This document shows, piece by piece, positions 1 to 8,211 of a DNA stretch of 64,000 nt. The notes beneath the pieces are model-generated. The model was given only the letters and a program-made list of their open reading frames with translations, was not told the origin of the DNA and searched no databases. Source of the stretch: Bacillota bacterium (lineage in GTDB: Bacteria > Bacillota > UBA4882 > UBA8346); NCBI GenBank assembly GCA_023429995.1, contig JAEZCE010000052.1:62001-126000 (forward strand), read 5' to 3'. The position numbers and the translations under genes were made by a program. Position 1 is the first letter of the stretch, and the number at the start of each line of letters is the position of its first letter.

Positions 1-536
1 TTTTTAAGGGCATATCGGGTTAAAATGGACATATCATAAGCCGTAGTGTAATGACCTATTTGCGGAAGACCGCTGGCATTTTTGAAATAAGTGTTTTTCA
101 TACCTAAGAGTTTTGCTTTTTGATTCATGACTTTGGTAAAATTCGCTTCCGTACCGGATACCGCTTCCGCCAGAGCGGTGGCGGCATCATTGCCGGATTC
201 CAACATTAACCCGTAAAGTAATTCACGGACAGTCCTTTTCTCATATTTTCGTAAATTCATTGAAGTTCCTTCTTTGGAAGCTGCATCGGGGTGGACTGTG
301 ACAATGGTGTTTAAAGGTAATTTTTCCAATACCAGGACTGCAGTCATGATCTTGGTTGTGCTGGCCGGAGCCATGATTGCCAGGGAACTTTTGGAGTAAA
401 GAACAGTCCCGCTATTGAGGTCGACTAAAATTGCCGCTCGCGCGTTAATCGATGGTTTGTTGAGTGGTTGGGCGGAAATAAGTTCCGGAATAAGAAAAAG
501 AATCAAGGCAACGGTTAGTAATGTAAATTTTTTCAT
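1..536 (-). CDS. D-alanyl-D-alanine carboxypeptidase (PBP5/DacF type), 3' end off the window
   Basis: Serine-type DD-carboxypeptidase that removes the terminal D-Ala from peptidoglycan stem peptides on the outer face of the membrane. I translated the minus strand from ATG at 536 (AGGGA about 9 bases upstream); 178 codons are present before the window edge. Residues 1-22 form a signal peptide, S59-T-T-K62 is the nucleophile motif, and S114-G-N116 is the second penicillin-binding motif. The K-T-G motif must lie beyond the edge. Spacing of the two motifs fits the PBP5 family. Nothing indicates a broken gene. The family is certain; whether it is a vegetative or sporulation-specific (DacF/DacB) enzyme is not decided by this half. 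Confidence 0.93.
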   Translation of the reverse strand, partial: MKKFTLLTVALILFLIPELISAQPLNKPSINARAAILVDLNSGTVLYSKSSLAIMAPASTTKIMTAVLVLEKLPLNTIVTVHPDAASKEGTSMNLRKYEKRTVRELLYGLMLESGNDAATALAEAVSGTEANFTKVMNQKAKLLGMKNTYFKNASGLPQIGHYTTAYDMSILTRYALK

Positions 537-1014
537 TGAATATATCCCTGGCACAAGTTTTAGTCAAGCGAACCTAACGAACCCATCTTGAAATGCTCTA
601 TTTTCAATATATTCTTGGTTTCAACAAGAGGTATACATTTTCCTTTAAAAAAATTTGGAAACTATCATCGAATACCAGCTCAATAAATTTTGGGCCTGTC
701 AAACTGAAATAGACAATTTGATTTTAATTATTGACAAAAATAAAAACTCTATACTTTATCGAGGCTGATTGTTTGGTGTGATTTAAGAATTTTCAGCGCT
801 ACGGGTTCCAACCGAAAAATATTCACGCCATCATGAACACGGCATGGATTGGGGATGCTAGGTAATAAAATCTGTGGATATTGATAAATAAAAGGTTTTC
901 CCACGATTTAATGAGTTTTTTACGAAAACCCTGATCCAACTGCAGGAGAATAGGATGCCGGAGAAGAATGAAGAAAAAAAAGAGAAGGCAACATTTTGTT
1001 GGAGGGATTATTGA
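537..1014. other. Intergenic region, no gene seen
   Basis: AT-rich spacer between the divergent carboxypeptidase gene and the 189-residue ORF. A TTGACA at 731-736 is followed by poor -10 candidates, so I do not call a promoter. No RNA gene or clear repeat was recognised. Confidence 0.5.
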
Positions 1015-1584
1015 ATGGCAGAAGCAAGTGTCTCATTAAAAATATTAATGGAGACTCATTTTGATTGGGATGAACCCCTGAAATATGTCCATGATTACCG
1101 CGCCGATATCATGGTAAATGGAGATAAATTCCCAAATTCGGTAAAGATGGGGCATATTAGTGGGAGTTATATTGCGGTTGATTTATGGATTGCCCGTCCG
1201 GCCGGTACTCTTTTTGATGTTTTTGACTCCCACAGTCAGTCCTTATCTGAGCTTTATAATGTAATCATGGACGAAAATCAGGAACTGAAAGCCAGTATTA
1301 TCCAGGAGATCAGTTACCGGAATATCCTGTTTATCGAGGATGTCGGGTTTGAAGAGGCCGGTTATGAAAAGGAAGTTGAACTGCTTACCAAAGGGATCGC
1401 CTATTTTATCCGGACTTTGGCGCGGGAAGTTGATGCCGTGATTTACGAACCCGTATTGAACACTAAAAACCAAAAAATAAATGATGTCTTTAAGGAATTG
1501 GGCTTTAAACGGATTATGGATTCGCAGTATTTGTTTTTTAACCGGCATTTGGCTCTATCTTTACCGGATGGTTCCCAATTCTAA
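1015..1584 (+). CDS. Hypothetical protein, GNAT-like C-terminus
   Basis: A 189-residue soluble protein without signal peptide or membrane segment. The ATG at 1015 follows a good GGAGGG ribosome site at about 1000-1005. The C-terminal third (roughly 140-175) reads beta-alpha-beta with a segment ending F-K-E-L-G-F-K-R-I followed by a Tyr/Phe-rich strand. This resembles the end of a GNAT acetyltransferase fold, but I cannot point to a clear acetyl-CoA loop. It stands alone and is followed by a strong terminator at 1638. Function unknown; the GNAT resemblance is inference. Confidence 0.75.
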   Translation: MAEASVSLKILMETHFDWDEPLKYVHDYRADIMVNGDKFPNSVKMGHISGSYIAVDLWIARPAGTLFDVFDSHSQSLSELYNVIMDENQELKASIIQEISYRNILFIEDVGFEEAGYEKEVELLTKGIAYFIRTLAREVDAVIYEPVLNTKNQKINDVFKELGFKRIMDSQYLFFNRHLALSLPDGSQF

Positions 1585-1637
1585 TCGGGCAAACCGGAGA
1601 AAGTTTAAAAAATTTTTGAGCTTTTGGGTTTCTCAAG

Positions 1638-1675
1638 GAAAACGGAGGAAAAGTATCTTTTCTCCGTTTTCTTTA
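1638..1675 (+). terminator. Rho-independent terminator
   Basis: GAAAACGGAG at 1638-1647 pairs with CTCCGTTTTC at 1662-1671, and the stem continues inward through a G-U and A-T pairs. A T-rich tail follows. It ends the 1015-1584 gene. Confidence 0.85.
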
Positions 1676-1730
1676 TTGTTAAGATTGTTCAATCGCCACG
1701 CGCGCGCCTTATCCCCTCTGACCCATTGAA

Positions 1731-1868
1731 TTAATTAGTTTTTTTACACACTAAAACCGGAATTCGGATGAAGGCTAAAACAAAAAAAATAAGGGCTATA
1801 AACCAGATTTTTCGGGCATAAATCGCTTCCGATTGGTGATAGCCACGGGGAATGGGCCTCGGAACCAA
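1731..1868 (-). CDS. Small single-span membrane protein, probable SOS gene
   Basis: A 45-residue ORF. The start is TTG at 1868, chosen because a near-perfect GAGGAGGTG (1875-1883 on the complement) lies 6 bases upstream; longer in-frame starts lack a ribosome site. The N-terminal 20 residues are polar and Pro/Arg-rich. Residues about 22-37 are a hydrophobic span (W-F-I-A-L-I-F-F-V-L-A-F), then a basic tail. It is transcribed away from two LexA-like boxes (1898-1951). Small single-span proteins under LexA control (YneA, SidA, ChiZ) block division in other bacteria. That comparison rests on context and topology, not on sequence similarity. Confidence 0.55.
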   Translation of the reverse strand: MVPRPIPRGYHQSEAIYARKIWFIALIFFVLAFIRIPVLVCKKTN

Positions 1869-1897
1869 CGGAGACACCTCCTCAAAAAATAACAGAT

Positions 1898-1951
1898 CGA
1901 ACATTTGTTTTATCAAGGATTCTATGATATAATAGTTCGAACATAGGTTCG
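1898..1951. promoter_or_regulatory. Divergent SOS promoter with two LexA/DinR boxes
   Basis: CGAACATAGGTTCG (1938-1951) fits the Firmicutes LexA consensus GAAC-N4-GTTC exactly. CGAACATTTGTTTT (1898-1911) fits with one mismatch. A plus-strand promoter lies among them: TTGTTT at 1905-1910, 17 bases, TATAAT at 1928-1933. The first box thus covers the -35 and the second the start point. On the minus strand TTGCGA, 17 bases, TATATC places the strong box in the spacer. LexA would block both directions. Confidence 0.75.
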
Positions 1952-2065
1952 CAAATTAGAAAGAAAAGTTGGTTATAAATATAAATTCTCTTTCATAGTA
2001 TGAATTAAGGACATGCAGACGATACTGTATGGATTGGCAATATATTACAATCGGAGGTTAATGCC

Positions 2066-2266
2066 ATGTATATTATAGGATTGAATAGTCAACAAAGGTT
2101 TTATTTTATTAGCAAATTGGAACAACGGGAGGAACTTGAGGAAAAAGGTTTCCAAGTCTTAAACACCACGTATGAAAAAATTACTGCGGCTGCGGATGCC
2201 GTCAGAGAGTTGAATAGTAAGGCGGAAAGAGATAATCGAAGAACCTTATTGGGAAAAGTAGGGTAA
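2066..2266 (+). CDS. Small cytoplasmic protein, probable SOS gene
   Basis: A 66-residue protein starting at ATG 2066 behind a clear GGAGG (2054-2058). It opens with a hydrophobic strand (M-Y-I-I-G-L), then two charged helices with many Glu and Lys, and a basic end. No membrane segment, no cysteines, and no family that I recognise. The plus-strand promoter of the LexA-box region drives it, with a leader of about 125 bases. It is followed by a dispersed hairpin repeat at 2352. SOS control is read from the operator; function is unknown. Confidence 0.7.
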   Translation: MYIIGLNSQQRFYFISKLEQREELEEKGFQVLNTTYEKITAAADAVRELNSKAERDNRRTLLGKVG

Positions 2267-2351
2267 AAAGTTGTTGATTTTCCTTTTATTCAAAAATGTC
2301 AATGGACTTGATATGAGCCGGTCCCGAAAGGAAATTTGTTGCTCAAGATCA

Positions 2352-2406
2352 AGATATACAATATATCCTATTTTGTGTATTCAATGAAGCGATATATTGT
2401 ATATCT
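2352..2406. repeat. Dispersed hairpin repeat, copy 1
   Basis: AGATATACAATATATC (2352-2367) and its exact reverse complement (2391-2406) enclose a 23-base loop, giving a 16-bp perfect stem. The same arm sequence recurs at 8088-8134 and 34856-34915, always between genes. Confidence 0.85.
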
Positions 2407-2456
2407 CCGGAATTTTAAAATACCTTCTACATCGACAGCCTCCATGGACTTATTTT

Positions 2457-3524
2457 TTAAACCCTCGCCCTTACCAGTTCCCCCATTTCTTTAGTACCTA
2501 CTTTTTTCATGCCTTCCGCCATCAAATCGGCGGTCCGGTAATTCTCCCGGAGTACTTTTTGGACGGCTTGCTCAATGACTTCCGCCGGTTCTTCCAACTT
2601 GAAAGAGTGGCGCAGCATCATAGCGGCGCTTAAAATGGTTGCCAAGGGATTCGCCATATTTTTGCCGGCAATATCGGGCGCCGAACCATGGGAAGGTTCA
2701 TAAAGAGCGGTTTTTCCTCCTAAGCTTGCGGAGGGCAACATTCCCAGAGAGCCGGTGAGCATGGCGGCTTGGTCGGTCAGGATGTCGCCGAACATATTTT
2801 CAGTCACGATCACATCAAACTGGCCGGGGTTGCGCACCAGTTGCATAGCGCAGTTATCGACATACATATGGGAAAGTTCGATGTCGGGATATTCCTTACC
2901 CATTTTGACAATGGTTTCCCGCCATAGTCTGGAGCTTTCCAATACATTCGCTTTATCAACCGATGTTAAGCGTTTTTTGCGCCCGCGGGCCGCTTCAAAA
3001 GCTAAACGTCCAATCCTTTCAATTTCGTGAGTGTTATAGACAAGCGTATCGATAGCTTGTTCAGCGCCGTCCGGAAGATTTTCCCGTTTTTTTGGCCCGA
3101 AATAAAGGCCTCCGGTTAATTCCCTAAAAACAATGATATCGACTCCTTTGATGATTTCCGGTTTTAAAGTGGAGGAATCAATTAAGGAATCAAAAACTTT
3201 GACCGGCCGCAAGTTTGCAAAAAGTCCTAATTCTTTGCGAAGCGGGAGAAGGGCAGCCCGCTCCGGACGGAGTTCAGGCGGTAACTGATCCATTTTGGGA
3301 CTGCCGATAGCTCCCAGAAGGACAGTATCGGATTGCCGGCAGATTTCAAGGGTCTGGGGAGGTAATGGATGTCCATATCGATCATAGGCGTCTTCGCTGA
3401 CCAAAGCTTCACGAAATTCAAACGGGATCTGGAATCTCTCTCCAATTTTTTTCAAAGTCCCAACAGCTTCAGGGACGATTTCCCGGCCAATTCCGTCTCC
3501 GGCTAATACGGCAATTTTGTACAT
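2457..3524 (-). CDS. leuB: 3-isopropylmalate dehydrogenase
   Basis: Catalyses NAD-dependent oxidative decarboxylation of 3-isopropylmalate, the third step of leucine synthesis, in the cytosol. 355 residues, the normal family length. The N-terminus has the G-D-G-I-G-x-E-I-V-P-E strand-turn. The substrate region shows R-E-L-T-G-G-L-Y-F-G near residue 135. The metal/NAD region contains T-E-N-M-F-G-D-I-L-T-D near 240 and G-S-A-P-D-I-A-G-K near 280. The ATG at 3524 has GGAGG 6 bases upstream. It is last in the operon methyltransferase-leuC-leuD-leuB, 26 bases after leuD. No leuA is visible in the window. Confidence 0.96.
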   Translation of the reverse strand: MYKIAVLAGDGIGREIVPEAVGTLKKIGERFQIPFEFREALVSEDAYDRYGHPLPPQTLEICRQSDTVLLGAIGSPKMDQLPPELRPERAALLPLRKELGLFANLRPVKVFDSLIDSSTLKPEIIKGVDIIVFRELTGGLYFGPKKRENLPDGAEQAIDTLVYNTHEIERIGRLAFEAARGRKKRLTSVDKANVLESSRLWRETIVKMGKEYPDIELSHMYVDNCAMQLVRNPGQFDVIVTENMFGDILTDQAAMLTGSLGMLPSASLGGKTALYEPSHGSAPDIAGKNMANPLATILSAAMMLRHSFKLEEPAEVIEQAVQKVLRENYRTADLMAEGMKKVGTKEMGELVRARV

Positions 3525-3550
3525 GGCAACCTCCAGGATTTCCTTTGGAT

Positions 3551-4045
3551 TTATTTGATTTGTTTTTTAACATACTCAATCAGTCCACCTGCGGTGATAA
3601 GCTCCTGCATAAAAGGGGGAAATTTTTCCGCTTGAAAAGTTTTTCCCTGGGTGATGTCGGTAATGACACCCGTATTGAGATCAATAGCCACTTGATCCCC
3701 TTCGGCAATCGCCGCGCTGGCTTCGGGAGATTCTAAAATCGGCAAACCGATATTAATGGCATTGCGATAAAAGATTCTTGCAAAAGAGGAGGCTATAACG
3801 CAGCTTACTCCAGCCGCTTTAATGGCGATGGGGGCATGCTCCCTGGAGCTGCCGCAGCCGAAATTTTTGCCGGCCACAATGATATCTCCGGCATTGACTT
3901 TGGAAACAAAACCCGGATCGGCGTCTTCCATGCAATGGGCGGCCAATTCCTTCGGGTCGCTGGTATTTAAATAACGGGCCGGAATAATTAAGTCGGTGTC
4001 GACATCATTCCCAAACCGCCAAACTTTTCCTTCGAGTTGATTCAT
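3551..4045 (-). CDS. leuD: 3-isopropylmalate dehydratase small subunit
   Basis: Swivelling domain that pairs with LeuC to isomerise 2- to 3-isopropylmalate. At 164 residues it is the short, archaeal/clostridial type of LeuD, which matches the type of LeuC next to it. The family signature G-x-N-F-G-C-G-S-S-R-E-H-A-P lies near residues 60-73. Its ATG at 4045 overlaps the leuC stop as ATGA, and the strong AGGAGG lies inside the end of leuC, so the two subunits are translationally coupled. Confidence 0.95.
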   Translation of the reverse strand: MNQLEGKVWRFGNDVDTDLIIPARYLNTSDPKELAAHCMEDADPGFVSKVNAGDIIVAGKNFGCGSSREHAPIAIKAAGVSCVIASSFARIFYRNAINIGLPILESPEASAAIAEGDQVAIDLNTGVITDITQGKTFQAEKFPPFMQELITAGGLIEYVKKQIK

Positions 4046-5310
4046 TTTACTCCTACCTCCTCGGGTCCGGCTATTTTTCCGGCGATTGCCGATGCTGCGG
4101 CCACTGCTGGGCCGGCTAAATAAACTTCACTTTCGGGATGCCCCATCCGGCCGACAAAATTACGATTGGTGGTAGCGACGGCCCTTTCGCCTTTTGCTAA
4201 AATGCCCATATGGCCCCCAAGGCAAGGTCCGCAAGTGGGAGTGGAAACTGCGGCCCCGGCATCCAGGAAAATGTCGAACAATCCCTCGTGCATTGCTTGG
4301 CGCCAGATGGCTTGGGTTCCCGGAATAACGATTAAACGGACATTGGGGTTAACTTTTTTCCCTTTCAAAACCGTTGCCGCTTCTCTAAGATCCTCAATCC
4401 GGCCATTGGTGCATGATCCGATAATGGATTGATCAATGCTGATATTGTCGCATTGGGATAGGGGTTTGCTGTTTTCCGGTAAATGGGGGAAGGCGATTTG
4501 AGGTTCCAGTTTGGAGACATCCCATTCATAGGTTTTGGCGTATTTGGCGTCGGGATCGCTGCTGTAAACCGTATATTTCCGGTTAGAGCGTCCCTTTACG
4601 TATTCAATGGTTTTTTCATCGACTGCGAAGATCCCGTTTTTACCGCCGGCTTCGATTGCCATATTGGCCATGGTGAAACGGCCTTCCATCGAAAGGGCGC
4701 TGATCGCTTCGCCAATGAATTCCATTGCCTGATACAAGGCGCCGTCGACTCCGATTTGTCCGATAGTATAGAGAATCAAATCTTTTCCCCCAATCCATTT
4801 GGGGAGTTTGCCCGTATAGATGAAGCGGATGCTTTCGGGAACTTTTAACCAGGCCTTCCCGGTCGCCATTCCGGCTGCCATATCGGTACTGCCGACTCCG
4901 GTGGAAAATGCTCCTAAAGCGCCATAAGTACAAGTATGAGAGTCGGCGCCGATAACGAGGTCGCCGGGAACGACCAAACCCTTTTCGGGTAAAAGACAGT
5001 GCTCGACCCCCATCGTTCCGACTTCGAAGTAATTGGTAATTTCGTGACGGTGGGCAAAATCGCGCATCATTTTCGCTTGTTCGGCTGACTTGATATCTTT
5101 GTTGGGGGTGAAATGATCCGGGACTAAAGCGATTTTGTCGCGGTCAAATACTTTATTGACGCCGATTTTATTGAATTCCTTAAACGCAACCGGCGCAGTA
5201 ATATCATTTCCTAACACCAAATCCAAAGATACGTCGATTAATTCTCCCGGTGAAACATGAGGTTTTCCGGCGTGCGCAGCCAAAATTTTTTCAGTGACGG
5301 TCATACTCAT
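4042..5310 (-). CDS. leuC: 3-isopropylmalate dehydratase large subunit
   Basis: Aconitase-family [4Fe-4S] subunit of isopropylmalate isomerase, 422 residues from ATG 5310. I chose this start because GGAAAGG lies 9 bases upstream and the protein then begins M-S-M-T-V-T-E-K as in relatives; the open frame extends upstream to 5505 but that part is not family-like and overlaps the methyltransferase gene. Cluster cysteines are visible in G-S-C-T-N-G and T-C-G-P-C-L-G-G. The length is that of the LeuC/HacA type 2 class. The upstream gene ends 28 bases before the start, so co-transcription is likely. Confidence 0.95.
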   Translation of the reverse strand: MSMTVTEKILAAHAGKPHVSPGELIDVSLDLVLGNDITAPVAFKEFNKIGVNKVFDRDKIALVPDHFTPNKDIKSAEQAKMMRDFAHRHEITNYFEVGTMGVEHCLLPEKGLVVPGDLVIGADSHTCTYGALGAFSTGVGSTDMAAGMATGKAWLKVPESIRFIYTGKLPKWIGGKDLILYTIGQIGVDGALYQAMEFIGEAISALSMEGRFTMANMAIEAGGKNGIFAVDEKTIEYVKGRSNRKYTVYSSDPDAKYAKTYEWDVSKLEPQIAFPHLPENSKPLSQCDNISIDQSIIGSCTNGRIEDLREAATVLKGKKVNPNVRLIVIPGTQAIWRQAMHEGLFDIFLDAGAAVSTPTCGPCLGGHMGILAKGERAVATTNRNFVGRMGHPESEVYLAGPAVAAASAIAGKIAGPEEVGVK

Positions 5311-5338
5311 GAGGATCATCCTTTCCTGTCGTTCAATT

Positions 5339-6187
5339 TTAGGGCTTTGTTCCCACAGCGAAAAACATAGGAATTTCAATCGTCTCTCCGGCGCGATTGG
5401 ACGTCCGGCAGTTACAATCAAAATCAGCGATGTCGATGTCAACAAGACCGGCTTTTTCATACCATAGTTTGATTTCGTTTTTTTCAAAGCCAAGCCATAA
5501 ATCAAATTTTTCTTCCTTGACCCACAGGTGGTTGTGGCGATTTACATCAGTGATAACGAGACGGCCGCCGGGTTTAAGGACCCGGACCATTTCTTTGATG
5601 GCGATTGCCGGTTCCAGCAAATGGTGCAGGAGAAGGTTGGCAAATACCATATCCTGGCCGGCGTCTTCCAAGGGTAAATCGTGGGCGTCGCCAACCAGAA
5701 ATTGAATATTCTCCAACTTGGCCTTGATAATATCATTGGCGGCAACTTCAAGCATAGCGGTGGAGGAATCTACGGCTACGACTTCACCGGCATATTTGGC
5801 TAAACCTTTGGCCAAATAACCGGTTCCCGTGCCAATATCGGCGACTCTGTAACTTTCCAGGGGTGTAAAGCGGGATATTACTTTTTCCCGAAGTATACTT
5901 CCATAACAATCTTTTCTTAACTCATCGTAAACAGGAGCAACTTGGTCAAAGTAGGCGTTATTTTCATCCTCGATCGAAGTATACGAGCGGGAATTGCCCG
6001 TCTCAATCCAGTTCAATAAGGCAACGCGGGAAAAACGCCATTCCCGCCCGACTTTCCTGGCCGGTATGTCCTCTTCTCTTAATAATTTTAGGAATGTTTT
6101 GCTGCTTACCTGAAAAAGCTGGCTGGCTTCTTCCAATGTTAGGACGTCTTTTGAAATCAAACTATCTTTCTGATCCTTATTGTCCAT
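5339..6187 (-). CDS. HTH (excisionase-type)/SAM methyltransferase fusion protein
   Basis: The start is uncertain: ATG 6187 begins M-D-N-K-D-Q-K-D, an upstream ATG at 6229 is possible, and neither has a good ribosome site. From 6187 the protein has 282 residues. Residues about 15-65 form a MerR/excisionase-type helix-turn-helix (L-T-L-E-E-A-S-Q-L-F-Q-V-S then G-R-E-W-R-F). The rest is a class I methyltransferase with motif I D-I-G-T-G-T-G-Y near 120, the acidic V-V-A-V-D-S, and L-K-P-G-G-R. The fusion suggests a DNA-targeted or self-regulating methyltransferase; the substrate is unknown. It is the first gene of the leu operon, so a role in leucine or SAM-linked control is possible but unproven. 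Confidence 0.8.
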   Translation of the reverse strand: MDNKDQKDSLISKDVLTLEEASQLFQVSSKTFLKLLREEDIPARKVGREWRFSRVALLNWIETGNSRSYTSIEDENNAYFDQVAPVYDELRKDCYGSILREKVISRFTPLESYRVADIGTGTGYLAKGLAKYAGEVVAVDSSTAMLEVAANDIIKAKLENIQFLVGDAHDLPLEDAGQDMVFANLLLHHLLEPAIAIKEMVRVLKPGGRLVITDVNRHNHLWVKEEKFDLWLGFEKNEIKLWYEKAGLVDIDIADFDCNCRTSNRAGETIEIPMFFAVGTKP

Positions 6188-6465
6188 CGCGTAAACCCGT
6201 ATGATAATATTTTTAATTATTATATCCATTTTCGGATAACGAGTCAAGAGTCAAGTTCCATCATCTTCCTTTAAAGTGTGTCATTTTCCGGTTGTTGCCA
6301 TATTTGTTTTCAAAAGAGGGGGATCGGGCCGGAAATTTTGGCTGGTAATATATTGAATCGCAGAAGCGGGGAGGAAATTAAAGTTTTGGTGTCGAAATAA
6401 AGCGACTATTGCAGAAATAGCAGGAAATGTAAATTCAATCGAAGATTAAATCGAGGTGAGCAGGT

Positions 6466-7146
6466 TTGATCGAGCTTCAAGGGGTTTCCAAAGTTTATGC
6501 CAACGGGGTCGTTGCTTTAAATAACATCGACATTTCCATTGAAAAAGGGGAATTTGTTTTTTTGGTTGGCGCAAGTGGAGCGGGAAAAACGACTTTCATG
6601 AAATTAATCAACCGCCGGGAATTAGCCACTCAAGGGAAGGTTTTTGTGGGTCGTAAAAATTTATCGCAAATGAAAAACTCGGAGATTCCTGTTTTTCGGA
6701 GGAATATCGGTACGGTTTTTCAGGATTATAAATTATTGCCCAATAAGACTATCTTCGAAAATGTCGCCTTTGCGCTGGAGGTTATTGAAGCCTCCCGCAG
6801 GGAGGTTCTTCGGCAAGTGCCGGCAGTTTTGGATTTGGTGGGGTTGAAGGATAAGGCCCGGGTTTTCCCTTCGGAGTTATCCGGTGGAGAGCAGCAAAGG
6901 GTGTCTTTAGCCAGAGCCATTGTGAACCGTCCCCTGCTTTTGCTTGCCGATGAACCCACCGGCAACCTGGATCCCGATACATCCTGGGGAATCATGGATT
7001 TGTTTTTGGAAATTAACAAACGGGGCACCACCATTATTATGGCAAGTCATAATAAGGCCGTTGTCGATAAGATGAGAAAACGGGTCGTGGCTTTGGAGAA
7101 TGGTATTTTGGCCAGAGATGAGCAGAAGGGGGTCTATGAGAGTTGA
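6466..7146 (+). CDS. ftsE: Cell-division ATP-binding protein FtsE
   Basis: ABC ATPase that with FtsX controls peptidoglycan hydrolysis at the septum (and in Bacillus, via CwlO, along the wall). 226 residues from TTG 6466, with GAGGTGAG five bases upstream. Walker A G-A-S-G-A-G-K-T-T lies near 36-44, Q-loop F-Q-D-Y near 85, signature L-S-G-G-E-Q-Q-R near 138, Walker B L-L-L-A-D-E-P-T-G-N-L-D near 162. The stop overlaps the ftsX start as TTGA. First gene of a division/envelope cluster. Confidence 0.95.
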   Translation: MIELQGVSKVYANGVVALNNIDISIEKGEFVFLVGASGAGKTTFMKLINRRELATQGKVFVGRKNLSQMKNSEIPVFRRNIGTVFQDYKLLPNKTIFENVAFALEVIEASRREVLRQVPAVLDLVGLKDKARVFPSELSGGEQQRVSLARAIVNRPLLLLADEPTGNLDPDTSWGIMDLFLEINKRGTTIIMASHNKAVVDKMRKRVVALENGILARDEQKGVYES

Positions 7147-8012
7147 AAATACGAACGGCCGGTTATTTTTTTAAAGAAGCCTCAAAAGGACTTACCCGGA
7201 ATGGATTAATGAGTTTGGCTGCGGTCATGACCATATCGTTGTCTTTGATTATTTTAGGTTGCTTTTATATTGTGGTGACCAATTTTAACCATTTTGCCGA
7301 AATGGCCAAAGGTGTTTTGGAGCTCAGGGTTTATCTTAAGGACGGAGTGGACCATGGTCCCGTTCAAGCTCAAATGGTTGAACTTGACGGAGTGAAAAGT
7401 GTCCGTTATGTTCCGCGCGAGGCCGGCGCCAAGTGGCTGGAGAAAAGTCTGGGCGTGAAAGATCTTTTTGTTACTTCCGATAATCCGTTACCGGATATGA
7501 TCAATATTAAACTGAAAGAAGATGTTCGGGTAAAAAGGCTGGTCAACCAGATTCAGCAAATCCAGGGAGTCGATGAAGTCGAGTATGGTAAAACTTTTGT
7601 GGAAGCGATGCTGATTGTAGTCCGGATCATATGGGTCCTGGGATTCAGTTTGGTGCTGATCATCGGAATCGTGGTTCTATATATCATTACCAACACGATT
7701 CGTCTGACTGTGTTTGCCCGGCGTAAAGAAATTGAAATTATGAAGTTGGTTGGGGCGACTGATTGGTTTATTCGGTGGCCTTTTATGTTGGAAGGGATTA
7801 TTCTGGGACTGAGCGGAGCTTTGATTTCCGGCATTATTCTCTCCAAGGGGTATCATTTTTTGTTTCAATATATCCATCAATTGGCTCCGTTTATCCCCTT
7901 ACTCCGGGAAGGCGCCGTCAACGAGAACTTGTTTTTGCTGATTTCGGTGGTGGGGTTTGCCTTCGGAGCGATCGGCAGTATGATGTCGATTAAGAAATTC
8001 CTCAGGGTCTGA
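7143..8012 (+). CDS. ftsX: Cell-division protein FtsX
   Basis: Membrane partner of FtsE. 289 residues from TTG 7143, coupled to ftsE by a 4-base overlap. An N-terminal span near 22-45 is followed by an extracytoplasmic domain (about 50-165) that in relatives contacts the wall hydrolase, then three more spans near 168-195, 220-245 and 260-280. G-A-T-D-W-F-I-R-W-P-F in the loop after the second span is typical of FtsX. The M23 gene downstream is the expected hydrolase partner. Confidence 0.93.
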   Translation: MKIRTAGYFFKEASKGLTRNGLMSLAAVMTISLSLIILGCFYIVVTNFNHFAEMAKGVLELRVYLKDGVDHGPVQAQMVELDGVKSVRYVPREAGAKWLEKSLGVKDLFVTSDNPLPDMINIKLKEDVRVKRLVNQIQQIQGVDEVEYGKTFVEAMLIVVRIIWVLGFSLVLIIGIVVLYIITNTIRLTVFARRKEIEIMKLVGATDWFIRWPFMLEGIILGLSGALISGIILSKGYHFLFQYIHQLAPFIPLLREGAVNENLFLLISVVGFAFGAIGSMMSIKKFLRV

Positions 8013-8087
8013 CAAAGGTTAGGCTCTTGATGATGGAAACCCTTTACAAGCTGATATCGGGGAATTGTGCCGCTTCGTTTGATAATC

Positions 8088-8134
8088 GATATACAATATA
8101 TGATTTGAAGTTTCACGATAATATATTGTATATC
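8088..8134. repeat. Dispersed hairpin repeat, copy 2
   Basis: GATATACAATATAT (8088-8101) and its exact reverse complement (8121-8134) with a 19-base loop, in the 199-base gap between ftsX and the M23 gene. Same arms as the copies at 2352 and 34856. Confidence 0.85.
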
Positions 8135-8211
8135 TTATTGTTTTTTGTCTATAGACCCTTCGGCTTGAAGCTGCAAATCTGTGTTGCAAAGAGGCAAGGA
8201 GGTACTTGGCG

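Noticed and set aside
5311..5505. 5' extension of leuC to 5505
   Set aside because: It overlaps the methyltransferase gene, is not LeuC-like, and a ribosome site precedes ATG 5310.
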